From Trichomonas vaginalis G3 (taxonomy: Eukaryota > Parabasalia > Trichomonadida > Trichomonadidae): a DNA stretch of 64,000 bases. The stretch is from NCBI RefSeq assembly GCF_026262505.1, contig NC_067207.1, positions 8,710,082 through 8,774,081 of the forward strand, in the 5' to 3' direction. Shown in pieces: positions 17,316 through 28,103 of this stretch. A program made the position numbers and the translations under genes. The notes beneath the pieces were generated by a model. The model made no database searches, was not told the DNA's origin, and saw nothing but the letters and a program-made list of their open reading frames with translations. Numbering within the stretch: the stretch's first letter is position 1; the number at the start of each line of letters is the position of its first letter.

Positions 17316-20300
17316 TTAGTTAACAAGTGCGTATCTAACTTCATCTGACTTCTTCACATAAACTCTTGCGAGTAATCTTCCATCCTTAAGCAATCTGATT
17401 GGAACTAAGTCTTGAGACATCTTAACAATTTCGAATCCACATGATTTGACAAGTGAATCATTGTTGAAATTACCAACAAGGTCAATTCCTGTAATAGGAA
17501 CAGAAGAAGGATCTCTTCTGTTGATATCCAAGAACAGAACCATCTTGTTTCCATCTTTCTTCAATTGAATAACCTTCTTAACTTTTTCTTCTGACATATA
17601 GTTTTGGCATTTGATCTTTGAGAAATCAACTGCACTTGGTGAATCATCAACAATCTTCAATCTCTCCAACTTCTCATCTGTCATGACTCCATTCGAGTAC
17701 ATGTATGTCTTGATGAAGTCGAAGATCTGATCTTTGTTCCTTGTCATCAATCGAGCCATTGTCAATGAAATGTTGCAGTTTTCAAAGACATGAGCACGAG
17801 CATTGAACAACTTTGTATTTCTTTCTGAAATTTCTGAATCCAATTTCGGAATTCCTGTGAGAACTAAATCCTTCTTTAACTTCCTGCATGTTTCTGAGCA
17901 AATCTGTGTTGCGTTTGCTGGATGTTTGTAGAAGATTTGGTCTGTCTTTGTGAACAATCTTGAGTGTAACTCCAATCCTTCTCCCAAAACATAAATGAAC
18001 AATCTAAATTCGTTTGAAACAAAGTTTGCTCCCAAGTTCTTGGAAATCGGGCCTAATATATCATGTAATGATTCAGTAGAAGTGCAGACAGTTGCACAGA
18101 TTGTTCCTGTCTGCATTCCACTAACTACATATTTGAGTATCTTTGAAGGAGGAATAACAGTAAGTTTTCTTCCCTGCAAATAAGACAACAAAGAAGAAAT
18201 AGCGAAAATAGTGTCTGTTGCTCTGATAATGATTGGTCTTGGAGCGCCACTCATTTTGTAGATCTGGTCGACTTGTTGTAGTTGTTGGTTATCGATCTGT
18301 AATGGAGATGATGGTGGTAAAACAGCAGCTAAAACAGGAGTAATTACTTCAGAAACAGTCTTGACAAAATCATCTTTTCTGATGCCGTTTAATGCAGAGA
18401 AAGCACCTTCAATCATCTTCCAAAGAGAAGAAGGAACAGGATATTTCTCGAATATATCAACAACTTCTTTGGAAAGATTGAAAATATTCGGATAATCAGC
18501 CCAAAGAGAGTTGAATTTCTCGTGGAAAGCAGTTAATTGAACTTCTAAATCTCCAATTTCTCTCAAGAAAACTTCCATGTCTGTTTGGACTTGTCTGTTC
18601 TTGAAGATTCCACTTCCTGTGTTAATCAGCAAATCCTTGAGTTCATTCCTCTTATCAAGAATCGATTGTTGTGTTGTGATAATTTTGTTATCAATGACAA
18701 TTGATTCTTGATAGTTATTTGTATTTGTGAGCTCGAATGCTTTGAGAGCGATTTGTTCTGTGTTTACTTCGTTGTTGATATCGAATTTAATAAGTAAAAC
18801 ATCCATACCGAGTGATTCTAACTTTGGCAATTCATCAACAGCGAAGAGAACAAAGAATTCCTTAGGAACTTTAATTGTTTCGTTGTTGTAAACAATTGAA
18901 GATCCTGTTTCTCTTGCTCGACAAATAACAGGAACAACCAAGTTTGGATTGTTGAAATCGAAATCGTATAAAACAATTCCGACTTGTGATGAAATAGAAT
19001 TAACAAATTCATCATCAAATGTCTTTGATTTGGCTGAAAGGAACTGAACACTTTGTCTGCAAACGACTTTCTTCAAATAACTTGTTGACAACATGTAAGC
19101 GTTTTCTGCAACAACCCATCTTCCGTTGTCAGGAGATAACATTGAAGTGTTTTCGCGCCAATGCCATGAAACAGGCATATTAGTTCTGTTCCATTTCTCA
19201 ACTAATGGTTCGTCGTTTGTAAGGCAATCTTTTCTTGTGTATCCTTCGAATTTAATTGCCTCATATATTTCATCTCTTTCTTTGTCATTATAAGGGCCAG
19301 CGACATTCATGAAAACCATCTGGAGGAATGACAATTTCTCTGTTCTTTGTGCTTCTAAGACCAATCTTTCGTACTCTTCATTGCATTTAGTTACGTAATC
19401 CTTAACAATTTCTTCAACAGATTTGTAATCTTCGATGTTATTTCTCTGTTTCTGGATTTTGCTTTCAATTGTTTCTCTTTGTTTGACCAGTTTCTCTTTG
19501 TTTTCTGTGAGTTCCAATGTCTTCTTCTTGCATTGATTGAGTTTATCAACTGCTTCTTCTGATTTCTTTCTGAGTTGTTCTAAGTTTTCTTCGACAACCT
19601 GCATTGCTTTGACTCTTTCTTTATGGTTCCAAATTGCTTCTGCGTAAGGAATAATTGCTCTGATGAATAGAGCAATTGCTTTAGCAGCAGATGATGATCT
19701 TTCAATGACAGAAGGCTGGAAATTAGGATCAGAAACTATTGTTCTTAGTTTATTAACTGTTTGAACAGAAATGCTTTCATTTACTGATCCAGTTAATTTG
19801 TTTTTGAATGATGCTTCACCCATGATTTTACGACCAATTGACCACAATTTGTTTCTTCCTTCTTCTGTGTTCATGTTCGTTCCTGTTGTATCTACACCGA
19901 GCAATGTTGTCAATGCAGGAACGACTAAGACGACACCGACTGGAGGGTTAGGCATGTTCTTGATGACAGCGATATCTGATGCTTTGATGTTCTTGATTTC
20001 TTGTGTGGCGACATCGAGAATTTGGTTTGTTTTCTGTAGTTCTTGTGCCAATTCTCTTCTCATTTGATCAGCCTTGATTTCTTCTTGTCTTAATATTGAT
20101 GTTTCTCTGTCTGTATTAGCCATTTCTTCATCTGTTACCTTCTGCATTTCTTCCAATTGTTTCTCTGATTCTTCGAATTCATGTGTCAAAGAAACCAATT
20201 GTGCTTCCATATCTTCCATCGCGTGGATTTCTCCTCTGATGTATTCAGCGATTTGTTCACTCAATGTCTTCAATTGTTCGTATGAATCAACTCTCTGTTT

Positions 20301-23300
20301 GATCTTTGGATATCTCTTGTTCTGATATTCAACGAAAGCAGTGACAATGTGTGACAAGTTCTGCACAGAAATCAAATAAGGATATCTCTGGATGATTGGT
20401 GAATTGCTCAAAGCTTTGAATGTATCCGAAATCATGTACTGTTTGACAGATGTTTCGTATTGGAATGGAACTAAGTTGTTCATGACTGCTTCGATATGGC
20501 CATCGATGAAATCGTTGTGAGAATAGAAAGGTGTGTAAATTGAAGCGTAAGAAACAACTTCATCATCACTAGAAATTGATCTTAATGGTCTTAAATGAAC
20601 AATTGCGAAGTGGAAGTTCATTTCGCAATCTGTCATGAAATCAGCAATGATTTCGTTGTAGTTCTTCAATGTTTCTAATGAGTTATCATTAAATGGATCA
20701 TTGTACAATCCCTTCTTCGAATAAATGTCTGTCATTAAGTTCAATAATTCACCTCTTGAGAACAAACCGAAAACATTAAATGTCTTCATCAAAACATTCA
20801 ACATTATTTGTTCTTCATCTGTAATTGTGTTTGCATCGATGAATAAAACTTGATGTTTCTTAGTTTTACCGGCTTCTAATAATGTATCATGGAATATCTT
20901 CATCAATGGAATGAACAATTCTTTCTCAACGAAATTGACATCTCCTATTTGGCAAGCTTCTTTGACCAATGATTTTCCAAGTGTTGTTTGGCTTGTGAAT
21001 ATTTCTAAGTGGTTCTTTGGAATTGTCAAAGCTTGTGCAACGGAAATGATGTCCAATCTCAAGAAGGAATTGATACCTTTGAGGGAACTCAAATCGGTTT
21101 GTCTTGGTGCTTCAACATCTGCTGTGAAACGAAGCAATGACTGTCTTCTTGATCCTCTTCTTGCTCTTGTTTTCTCTTTCTTCCTAGTTAAATCAGCGAA
21201 ACAAGAAACTTCTCTATAGTTTTCTGAATTCAAGTCTGTTAAAATGGAGTTACCTGCGATATCGAAAACATTTGTTGACAATTCCATATTCAATGCATTC
21301 GAGATGTTTCTCATTGCGATTGAAATACTGGCTAAAATGGCTTCACTATGCATTGAATCGTAGAAAACTCTGACTGCTTGATGTGCCAAAACATCACAGA
21401 GTTTGTCGGCATCGTGGTTAACCATGATCTTACCAACTCTTTGGAGAACAATGAACAAATGGCTCATTGAGAACTTGAATGTCTGTCTGACTCCTTCAAG
21501 TAAATCTAATAAGAAACCAGAGATTTCTGGTCTATCAATGTTCCACAAAACTTTAACTGCTTGATAGACAGCGTGGATCTCTGCAATCTTAGACATTCCA
21601 GGAACAGCAAGAGAGAATGTGTGGTTTGCTAATGGAGATTGAAGAGCTTTTTCATCTGAAAACAGACAAAATGTCAATCCACAAGTTGGTTCATTATGTG
21701 CACCGATTTCACTTGGAATTCCTCTATGAGTTACAACATATCTTACAATTTCAGCGGCTGTGTTTCTTTCGCTGCAATCGAAGCCTAAAATAGAAAGCAA
21801 AGGAATTCTCAATGCGAGCGATTTCGCTTCCTTTTGGCTTGACTTTGAATCAGGTAATATAGAAGCCATCATTCTCCTCAATGTCTTATGGTTATCTGTT
21901 GATTTGAATGCATAAGCTTGTGGAGAGAATCTGTCCATAATAATTGGCATGTGCTGGATAATGTTTGCAATTGCAGATTGGTCGATTCCAGGAGGTGTTG
22001 TGACAATAACATGTTGTCCTCTTGAAAGCATTTCGTGAGAAAGGAATGCGAGAGGCATCATCACGGCTGGATCGAATAACAAATGCTTTGGTTCGCGATC
22101 AATTAATTTCATTGGATCGCCAATGACATCTGTCTTTCCGATATCACTCCATGGCATCCATTTATCTGTATTGTATTCAAAGAAGACTTGTGAAATGTTC
22201 ATTCCACTGAGATTTATGTCTTTCTTCATTGCTGCATTTGTCAGTTTTTGATCTAATTTAACTCTTGCGTCGCCATCAACTCTTCCTGCGAAGCTCCAGA
22301 ACATTGTGAAGAGAATGAATTTCGGAACATGTTCTAACAGTTTCTCAGCAGTTCTCTTAACTTTAGAGCCCATTGGCTGCAAATAATAATTCAGCAAAAT
22401 TGATCTGAAACACTTGAAGAATGAAGTCAAAGATGGATAATGAACATCAATTTGTGATAAGAAATAGTTAATGTATTCATTGCAAACACTTATTAACTTA
22501 GATATAGGAATTGTTGAGCTCAAAATTGTGTGACTTAATGGTTCAACAATGTTCTTATCATTCTCTAATTTATCAAGGAAATTATCAATTCTCTTTTGAA
22601 GAGTAAGGAAGTTATCTCCAACATAAACAACAGCACAAGATGCTAAAGCTGCTGGAGACGCCTTAGAGATATCACTTGTTTCGAAAATGAAACGAGTTTC
22701 TGGTCTTAAATTGCAGATAGAGCCATCACCGAAATACAATCTTCTTGCATTGGAAAGACCAACTGTTAAAGTGTCCATCCAAACAGCATCGGCTGGGCCA
22801 TCGAAAACAATTGTGTCCTTAGTTTGAAGCATCATTGAAAGAGCGCCACTTGACTTGTCTCCGTAAAGATCATGCAAGTCAAATGAATATGGCAAAACAA
22901 ATGTTGGATTGATGCATTTGTATTGGCAATATTCGTGAATCAAAGCTGATTTACCACACATGTAAGGACCATTGATGATAACTCCAGAGTGTTTCTTGAG
23001 AGCTTCATTCAACTGGTTGAGTTTGTCGTTGAATTCTGGATCCTTGTGCATCTGGATGACCTGATCCTCTGTTGTTACATCAGCTGTCTTTCCGAATACT
23101 GAACTGATGTAATCAATGACTTCTTTGGCATCATCGGCACCGAATAAATCAGCCAAATTTGAAACGATTCTTGTGAAAATTTCTGTGACTGGATCATTTG
23201 AAAAAACAGGAGCCATTTGAATGAAATATGCAAGAGAAACATATGAAAGAGCAGAACACAATGGTTCTTTGAACGCCATGATACTTGTGTTTGCAATTTC

Positions 23301-26300
23301 AGAGAGTTTGGATGCCAATTCATCAGATTTAATGCCCATAGAAGCCAAAAGAACTTGGAATCTTTCAAATGTCTCTGAAGAAGGAACATCAACAGGTCTG
23401 AATGTCAACTTCAAGATTTCTGGGATGTGGCATGTCTGATCTGATCCTAATGTATAAGTTGCGAAGATGTGTGTTGGCATCTTCTCTTTGAGATTAAGGA
23501 GTTCGATGCAACAATCACTTAAAACATCAGGTTGCAATGAATAAATGTCTTTGAAAGCAACAAAAGCATTACATTCCGATGCCTTTTGTATGAATTCCTG
23601 CATTCTTGCAATAGTTGTATGGTAATGGCAAGGATAAATGAATGGTTGTCTTCCAATTGCATTCAAGAAATTGTTCAAATATTCGAGTTTCTTGTCTGCA
23701 GCCCATCCTGCAATTAACGGGAAGCTTCCATTCACTATGCATGCCATCATTTGGACAAAGAACTTTCTCATTCCATCTGTCATAATAACTGGTAAATTGG
23801 AGCCTGCGTATTCAAATCCATATGGAACAGTTGCATTTCCAACAGTTACATTTACACTGAAATCGTTCATATCAACAACAGTGTATTTCGGAGTTGCCAA
23901 CCATATTGGATCCAAAGGAGTAATTGTCTCTTTCTTGAGGAGTTCTTCTAATACGGATTTGTGGTTCATGCAGACAATGATCATGTTAGAAATCTGTACT
24001 TGATATGATTTCCTGTATGCTGACATCAAAACCTTCAAATCGTTGCAAATAGAATCATATACTAATTGCAATTGTGCTTTGAGTTTAGAAGCAGCATTTT
24101 CTGTGAACTTTCCTTCGAATTCTGAGATGCATTTATTGACATTTGTTGTGAAGTTCAAGTTGAAAACTAATGTCAATAACTGAGAAGGATATGTCAAAGC
24201 CATCTTTTCGATATTCGAAATTGGTGACTGGATGATCTTTCTGCCCAGTGTCTTCAGTGTATTTGTGATCTGTTGGTCGAAAGCGATGAACCAACCTTCA
24301 ATGCATTCAGGAGTAATTCGAACTTTTTGAATGAATTCGAAGTATTCTCCTCCTTGTGAATTGAAGCCCAAACAGTAGGTGTTTGACTCGAAAACAGCGG
24401 AGGCAATTGAAGGATACATCAAAGAAAATATTGTTGGAATCTTTGATGGTGTTTCGCCATTAGAAATGACTTGGATAAGTTGAGAATCACTGAGCAATCT
24501 GAATCTTGGAAATGCCTTTCTCTTCATCTCCAATACGTCTTGCAACTGATCTCTGACTTTAACTAAGTCTTGTGCAATGGAATTGCATTCATCTGCCGTT
24601 GATTGGTTGGACAAAATCATGTGGAATGTAGCAGATAACTTGAAATTCGTTGCGAAATTGGAGAAATCTTTAACTTTGTCTTCGAAGAAATTCGTCATCT
24701 TCGAATGCTGTGTCTTTAAGTCTGTTGATTCCATGGCTGGCTGTAATTCATTGATTCTTTCTTCTGTCTCAATACTTTGCTTGAGAATTTGTCTTGTGTT
24801 TGCTGCCAACAATTCGTATTCTTTGACTTTGGAAATGAACGGTTGGATATAAGGAGGAACAAAGATTTCTTGCATGATTTGCTGATGCTTTGCCAATAAA
24901 AGTAAAGCAGTTGCAGGATCATCCAAGTGAATTCCATGTTCAGTTTTAGTAACTTTGAATCTCAATTTCTGTAAATCGTCACACATTTGAGCAATTGCAA
25001 TTTCGATTTTAGCTTCATTTGTAGCGGCTTTAGAAATAGAAGCAATTGCAATGATGTGTTGTTCAACACCGAATTCGATCAACCAGTTCCATGTGTAATC
25101 ATCATTAGGACCAATTTGGAATCCAGCTGTTTCTGAGATCTGTTTCCAGTGTCTTTGTCTGTAATTTGGATTGCAAATATATCTGATGATAGGAATATGC
25201 ATCAAGATATATTGTACACGAGCTTGAAGTTCTTTGTAAGGAGCTTCAAGAGGATGAACGCCTTCTCTCAAGAATTTCTTGTGTCTATCTTGATTCTTTG
25301 CTGCTTCGATGTCTTCCATGAGTTTCTTCAATGTGTTCTCCCATTCTACAACTGTATCTGATATCATTTGTACATCCAATTGCTTGAAAATTGTGCCGAA
25401 CCAATCTTGCGCTGTTGTATCAATTTCAACAGCAATTGACCATGCAGGTAATAACATATCGAAATCAGATTTGATATTCGATAAAATCGGATAATCTGTT
25501 TGTTGCATGTCCAATTTTTGATCGCGAGATTGATACAAAGAACAAGTACTGATGAAATTATTAAGGCGTTGCTTGTCTTCCAATAAACTTAGATGTGTCT
25601 TTGATGAATCGACATTGACATCTTTTGTAACATATAATAACATTTCTTCTTGGAAGATCTTCAAGTCTTCTTGGATCTTTTCGATGTCTTTCTTGTGTTG
25701 TTCGATGAATTTGGCTTTTTCTTCTTGATCTTTCTTGTTCAATTCTTCAATAGACAAAATGATCTTGTGCAAATCAGATTTGATCTTATAAGTTGCACCA
25801 AATGATTGTCTTGGTTCAAACAAGAATTCTCCCATGAAATCTAACATAACTAGCAAATAATCTAGTGTTGCTTGGATATCATTAATATGGATCATTATAT
25901 GAGCCAAAATAACGTGTTTGTCATACCATTCTTCAACAGTCTTTGGAGCAGCTGTTGCCTTAAGAATCAAGGATGATATCATGCCACCGATTGTATCAAC
26001 TTGTTTGTCAGTTTGAGCATTCATGTACTTGAAAACTAAGTTGTAAAATTCATCAGTTTTTTGTTTGATATTATCAAAGTATTTTGTGAAATTAACTTCG
26101 AAAGCACCAAAGCATTTAATTGGTTGGAAAGCAAGTAAGAAATCTTTGTAAGCATTTAATGAACCTCTCATCTTTTCTCTGACTAAATTCAAGTTGATTT
26201 CCCTTGAATCAATTGTTGGAACTTGCCCTTTCAAATGGGCTTCGAAATCATTTGGTAAAATTGATTTGCACATTTCAATAGGATCTAAAGGAATAGGAGA

Positions 26301-27986
26301 TGTCATCTTCTTCATGTCATCAATGTATTGATAGATCTCATCAAAGGATGTTTTAATTAGATTCATCCAATCCCAGCGAGATGTTCTATGTGTTTCCAAA
26401 ATTTCTGGAAGAAAAACATCGATTTTTCTTTCAGTGAATAATTCACTTGAAACTTTTTTGATCTTGTGTGTCTTGAAGAGATTAAATATTCCATCAATAT
26501 ATGACAAACCTGTTGCTTCAACAGTTTCTCTTACAGGAACAAATCTCTGTAAATCTTCATGGCAAAACAAAGCGAAATGAATTTTTTCTTTTGTTAATGT
26601 CGGTGTTAATCTTTTGAGAGTATCAATAACTAATGTTGCCAATGTGTTGTTGAATCTCAAGTTCATCATTTTTACCCATAATTTCCTCATTCCTTCGTTC
26701 TCAACAATCATTTTTGTCAAGTATTGGTCGAGATTTGAAACTAAAATATCAGAAGCATGTCTTCTCTTCGCAAGAATGGCGTCTTTGAGGGATTCAAAGA
26801 AATATCCGAAGCTGGTTGTTGTAATAATACCTTTAGCAACATGTGTTAAGAAGTCGTCGCTAAGGAAATCTATTAATTCGCCATTCGCTGCAACGAGCAT
26901 TTGACAATTTGCAAGTTTCAGGGCTTTGATCCTAGATGGATCTAATCTGGTCATTCCTGCAAGAACAGTAAGTGTATTCTCAATAGGAATGATGCCTTCC
27001 TTCTTGAATTCTTCAGCTTTTTCAGGATCATTCCATTGTAAACGGAAATCAACAATTGTATGGGCGTATGAATAGAGATGGTTGATCTCTTGTATTAAAC
27101 CAGTAAGATGACGTGAAATTCGCATCTTTTTCGGTAACATTCGAATAATATCTTCCATCATCTTTGGATCTTGAGTGACTGTCTCTTCTTCAGTCTTCAT
27201 TTGTAAGTATGTTTGTTGTTTGATGTTTTGTACTGTCTCTTCTCGATGAGCAACGGCTGCATCTCTTCTTTGCTGGAATCTCTCTTGATCTTCGTTGTCC
27301 AATCTAACGGAAAGACGATGAACAACTTTTGTCTTGCCATTACTGTTCCAACGAATGGTGTAATTATTCCCAGAAACAGAAATAACAGTGCAAGGAAGCC
27401 AACTGCAGTTACCATCATTGGTCATGTACATACTATGTGCCGGAATAGGTCCATTTTTGAGTTGATTTTGTATTTGTTTATCAAAATCGGGTGCATCAAA
27501 ATCTGCCTCGTCAAAGAGTGCCAAATTATCATTAGCAGCATGTGGTGTATTCATTTGTATGTGTTCTTGTGGAACAAGCGGTTCAAGAACGTGAGGCCTT
27601 GCAGAAATTGCGCCTTTTCCGAATGAACGTTTTGGTATTGTAATTTGCGGTATATTTTGTTGAGATTTCTTTAAATAGTTTGCGAAATTTGTTGTAGGAA
27701 GATTTGCTGTCGATTTTGCCACTTTAATTGTTGGTTGAAATTCAACGAATTGGGAAGTAGCAGAAAGATCAATTGGAGATGGTGCTTGTGGAAGATTTGT
27801 AGTTGATTTGAGTGGATCACCCAAATATCCTGCATATCTTGGTGAAAATTTTGCGATTTGATCTTCTCTAAAATCTTCTTCTTTTCCATATAATGCTTGA
27901 AACACTTTCTCGTTATCACTCAGTTCCTTGTTCCTTGGGTTTCTACCCCTAGGATTCTCAGGCGGCTGAGGTCTAGTGTTTTTCAT
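17316..27986 (-). CDS. Dynein heavy chain, divergent, AAA1 apparently inactive
   Basis: 3556 residues from the first ATG at 27986, shorter than most heavy chains (about 4000-4600). N-terminal tail, then the linker (KRKAFPRFRLLSDSQL near 1150), six-AAA ring, and stalk coiled coils (about 2550-2870) flanking a microtubule-binding domain with DIAVIKNMPNPPVGV. AAA1 begins with the family's YGFEYAG (about 1390), but where GPAGTGKT is expected it reads AGWAADKK (1426-1433), and the Walker B FDEFNR is VAFKDIY (1475-1481). AAA2 keeps GPYMCGKSA (1673) and IVFDGPADAVW. AAA3 reads TPPGIDQSA without GKT; AAA4 keeps a LGKS. The AAA2 SPATVSR finger is SPAALAS. The C-terminal part is short. Probably a structural or regulatory dynein of the flagellum or cytoplasm rather than a motor; ortholog unknown. 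Confidence 0.9.
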   Translation of the reverse strand: MKNTRPQPPENPRGRNPRNKELSDNEKVFQALYGKEEDFREDQIAKFSPRYAGYLGDPLKSTTNLPQAPSPIDLSATSQFVEFQPTIKVAKSTANLPTTNFANYLKKSQQNIPQITIPKRSFGKGAISARPHVLEPLVPQEHIQMNTPHAANDNLALFDEADFDAPDFDKQIQNQLKNGPIPAHSMYMTNDGNCSWLPCTVISVSGNNYTIRWNSNGKTKVVHRLSVRLDNEDQERFQQRRDAAVAHREETVQNIKQQTYLQMKTEEETVTQDPKMMEDIIRMLPKKMRISRHLTGLIQEINHLYSYAHTIVDFRLQWNDPEKAEEFKKEGIIPIENTLTVLAGMTRLDPSRIKALKLANCQMLVAANGELIDFLSDDFLTHVAKGIITTTSFGYFFESLKDAILAKRRHASDILVSNLDQYLTKMIVENEGMRKLWVKMMNLRFNNTLATLVIDTLKRLTPTLTKEKIHFALFCHEDLQRFVPVRETVEATGLSYIDGIFNLFKTHKIKKVSSELFTERKIDVFLPEILETHRTSRWDWMNLIKTSFDEIYQYIDDMKKMTSPIPLDPIEMCKSILPNDFEAHLKGQVPTIDSREINLNLVREKMRGSLNAYKDFLLAFQPIKCFGAFEVNFTKYFDNIKQKTDEFYNLVFKYMNAQTDKQVDTIGGMISSLILKATAAPKTVEEWYDKHVILAHIMIHINDIQATLDYLLVMLDFMGEFLFEPRQSFGATYKIKSDLHKIILSIEELNKKDQEEKAKFIEQHKKDIEKIQEDLKIFQEEMLLYVTKDVNVDSSKTHLSLLEDKQRLNNFISTCSLYQSRDQKLDMQQTDYPILSNIKSDFDMLLPAWSIAVEIDTTAQDWFGTIFKQLDVQMISDTVVEWENTLKKLMEDIEAAKNQDRHKKFLREGVHPLEAPYKELQARVQYILMHIPIIRYICNPNYRQRHWKQISETAGFQIGPNDDYTWNWLIEFGVEQHIIAIASISKAATNEAKIEIAIAQMCDDLQKLRFKVTKTEHGIHLDDPATALLLLAKHQQIMQEIFVPPYIQPFISKVKEYELLAANTRQILKQSIETEERINELQPAMESTDLKTQHSKMTNFFEDKVKDFSNFATNFKLSATFHMILSNQSTADECNSIAQDLVKVRDQLQDVLEMKRKAFPRFRLLSDSQLIQVISNGETPSKIPTIFSLMYPSIASAVFESNTYCLGFNSQGGEYFEFIQKVRITPECIEGWFIAFDQQITNTLKTLGRKIIQSPISNIEKMALTYPSQLLTLVFNLNFTTNVNKCISEFEGKFTENAASKLKAQLQLVYDSICNDLKVLMSAYRKSYQVQISNMIIVCMNHKSVLEELLKKETITPLDPIWLATPKYTVVDMNDFSVNVTVGNATVPYGFEYAGSNLPVIMTDGMRKFFVQMMACIVNGSFPLIAGWAADKKLEYLNNFLNAIGRQPFIYPCHYHTTIARMQEFIQKASECNAFVAFKDIYSLQPDVLSDCCIELLNLKEKMPTHIFATYTLGSDQTCHIPEILKLTFRPVDVPSSETFERFQVLLASMGIKSDELASKLSEIANTSIMAFKEPLCSALSYVSLAYFIQMAPVFSNDPVTEIFTRIVSNLADLFGADDAKEVIDYISSVFGKTADVTTEDQVIQMHKDPEFNDKLNQLNEALKKHSGVIINGPYMCGKSALIHEYCQYKCINPTFVLPYSFDLHDLYGDKSSGALSMMLQTKDTIVFDGPADAVWMDTLTVGLSNARRLYFGDGSICNLRPETRFIFETSDISKASPAALASCAVVYVGDNFLTLQKRIDNFLDKLENDKNIVEPLSHTILSSTIPISKLISVCNEYINYFLSQIDVHYPSLTSFFKCFRSILLNYYLQPMGSKVKRTAEKLLEHVPKFILFTMFWSFAGRVDGDARVKLDQKLTNAAMKKDINLSGMNISQVFFEYNTDKWMPWSDIGKTDVIGDPMKLIDREPKHLLFDPAVMMPLAFLSHEMLSRGQHVIVTTPPGIDQSAIANIIQHMPIIMDRFSPQAYAFKSTDNHKTLRRMMASILPDSKSSQKEAKSLALRIPLLSILGFDCSERNTAAEIVRYVVTHRGIPSEIGAHNEPTCGLTFCLFSDEKALQSPLANHTFSLAVPGMSKIAEIHAVYQAVKVLWNIDRPEISGFLLDLLEGVRQTFKFSMSHLFIVLQRVGKIMVNHDADKLCDVLAHQAVRVFYDSMHSEAILASISIAMRNISNALNMELSTNVFDIAGNSILTDLNSENYREVSCFADLTRKKEKTRARRGSRRQSLLRFTADVEAPRQTDLSSLKGINSFLRLDIISVAQALTIPKNHLEIFTSQTTLGKSLVKEACQIGDVNFVEKELFIPLMKIFHDTLLEAGKTKKHQVLFIDANTITDEEQIMLNVLMKTFNVFGLFSRGELLNLMTDIYSKKGLYNDPFNDNSLETLKNYNEIIADFMTDCEMNFHFAIVHLRPLRSISSDDEVVSYASIYTPFYSHNDFIDGHIEAVMNNLVPFQYETSVKQYMISDTFKALSNSPIIQRYPYLISVQNLSHIVTAFVEYQNKRYPKIKQRVDSYEQLKTLSEQIAEYIRGEIHAMEDMEAQLVSLTHEFEESEKQLEEMQKVTDEEMANTDRETSILRQEEIKADQMRRELAQELQKTNQILDVATQEIKNIKASDIAVIKNMPNPPVGVVLVVPALTTLLGVDTTGTNMNTEEGRNKLWSIGRKIMGEASFKNKLTGSVNESISVQTVNKLRTIVSDPNFQPSVIERSSSAAKAIALFIRAIIPYAEAIWNHKERVKAMQVVEENLEQLRKKSEEAVDKLNQCKKKTLELTENKEKLVKQRETIESKIQKQRNNIEDYKSVEEIVKDYVTKCNEEYERLVLEAQRTEKLSFLQMVFMNVAGPYNDKERDEIYEAIKFEGYTRKDCLTNDEPLVEKWNRTNMPVSWHWRENTSMLSPDNGRWVVAENAYMLSTSYLKKVVCRQSVQFLSAKSKTFDDEFVNSISSQVGIVLYDFDFNNPNLVVPVICRARETGSSIVYNNETIKVPKEFFVLFAVDELPKLESLGMDVLLIKFDINNEVNTEQIALKAFELTNTNNYQESIVIDNKIITTQQSILDKRNELKDLLINTGSGIFKNRQVQTDMEVFLREIGDLEVQLTAFHEKFNSLWADYPNIFNLSKEVVDIFEKYPVPSSLWKMIEGAFSALNGIRKDDFVKTVSEVITPVLAAVLPPSSPLQIDNQQLQQVDQIYKMSGAPRPIIIRATDTIFAISSLLSYLQGRKLTVIPPSKILKYVVSGMQTGTICATVCTSTESLHDILGPISKNLGANFVSNEFRLFIYVLGEGLELHSRLFTKTDQIFYKHPANATQICSETCRKLKKDLVLTGIPKLDSEISERNTKLFNARAHVFENCNISLTMARLMTRNKDQIFDFIKTYMYSNGVMTDEKLERLKIVDDSPSAVDFSKIKCQNYMSEEKVKKVIQLKKDGNKMVLFLDINRRDPSSVPITGIDLVGNFNNDSLVKSCGFEIVKMSQDLVPIRLLKDGRLLARVYVKKSDEVRYALVN

Positions 27987-28103
27987 TTTTGTTTGGAAAT
28001 TATCAACGATTTCTAAATTCAATCTACAGTTTTATTTATTTAAACATGTGTATTAAAGATAAAAACAACATTTTTGTTTTATAAAATCGTTTATTTTAGT
28101 GTA
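27987..28103. promoter_or_regulatory. Bidirectional promoter, dynein / unknown gene
   Basis: 117 bp between divergent start codons. It contains CAACGATTT and AAATCGTTTA, similar to half-sites of the T. vaginalis Myb elements (TAACGATA/TATCGT), and A/T tracts. Function inferred from position only. Confidence 0.4.

Noticed and set aside
27987-28022. Longer dynein start at 28022
   Set aside because: That codon is TTG; the first ATG is at 27986.
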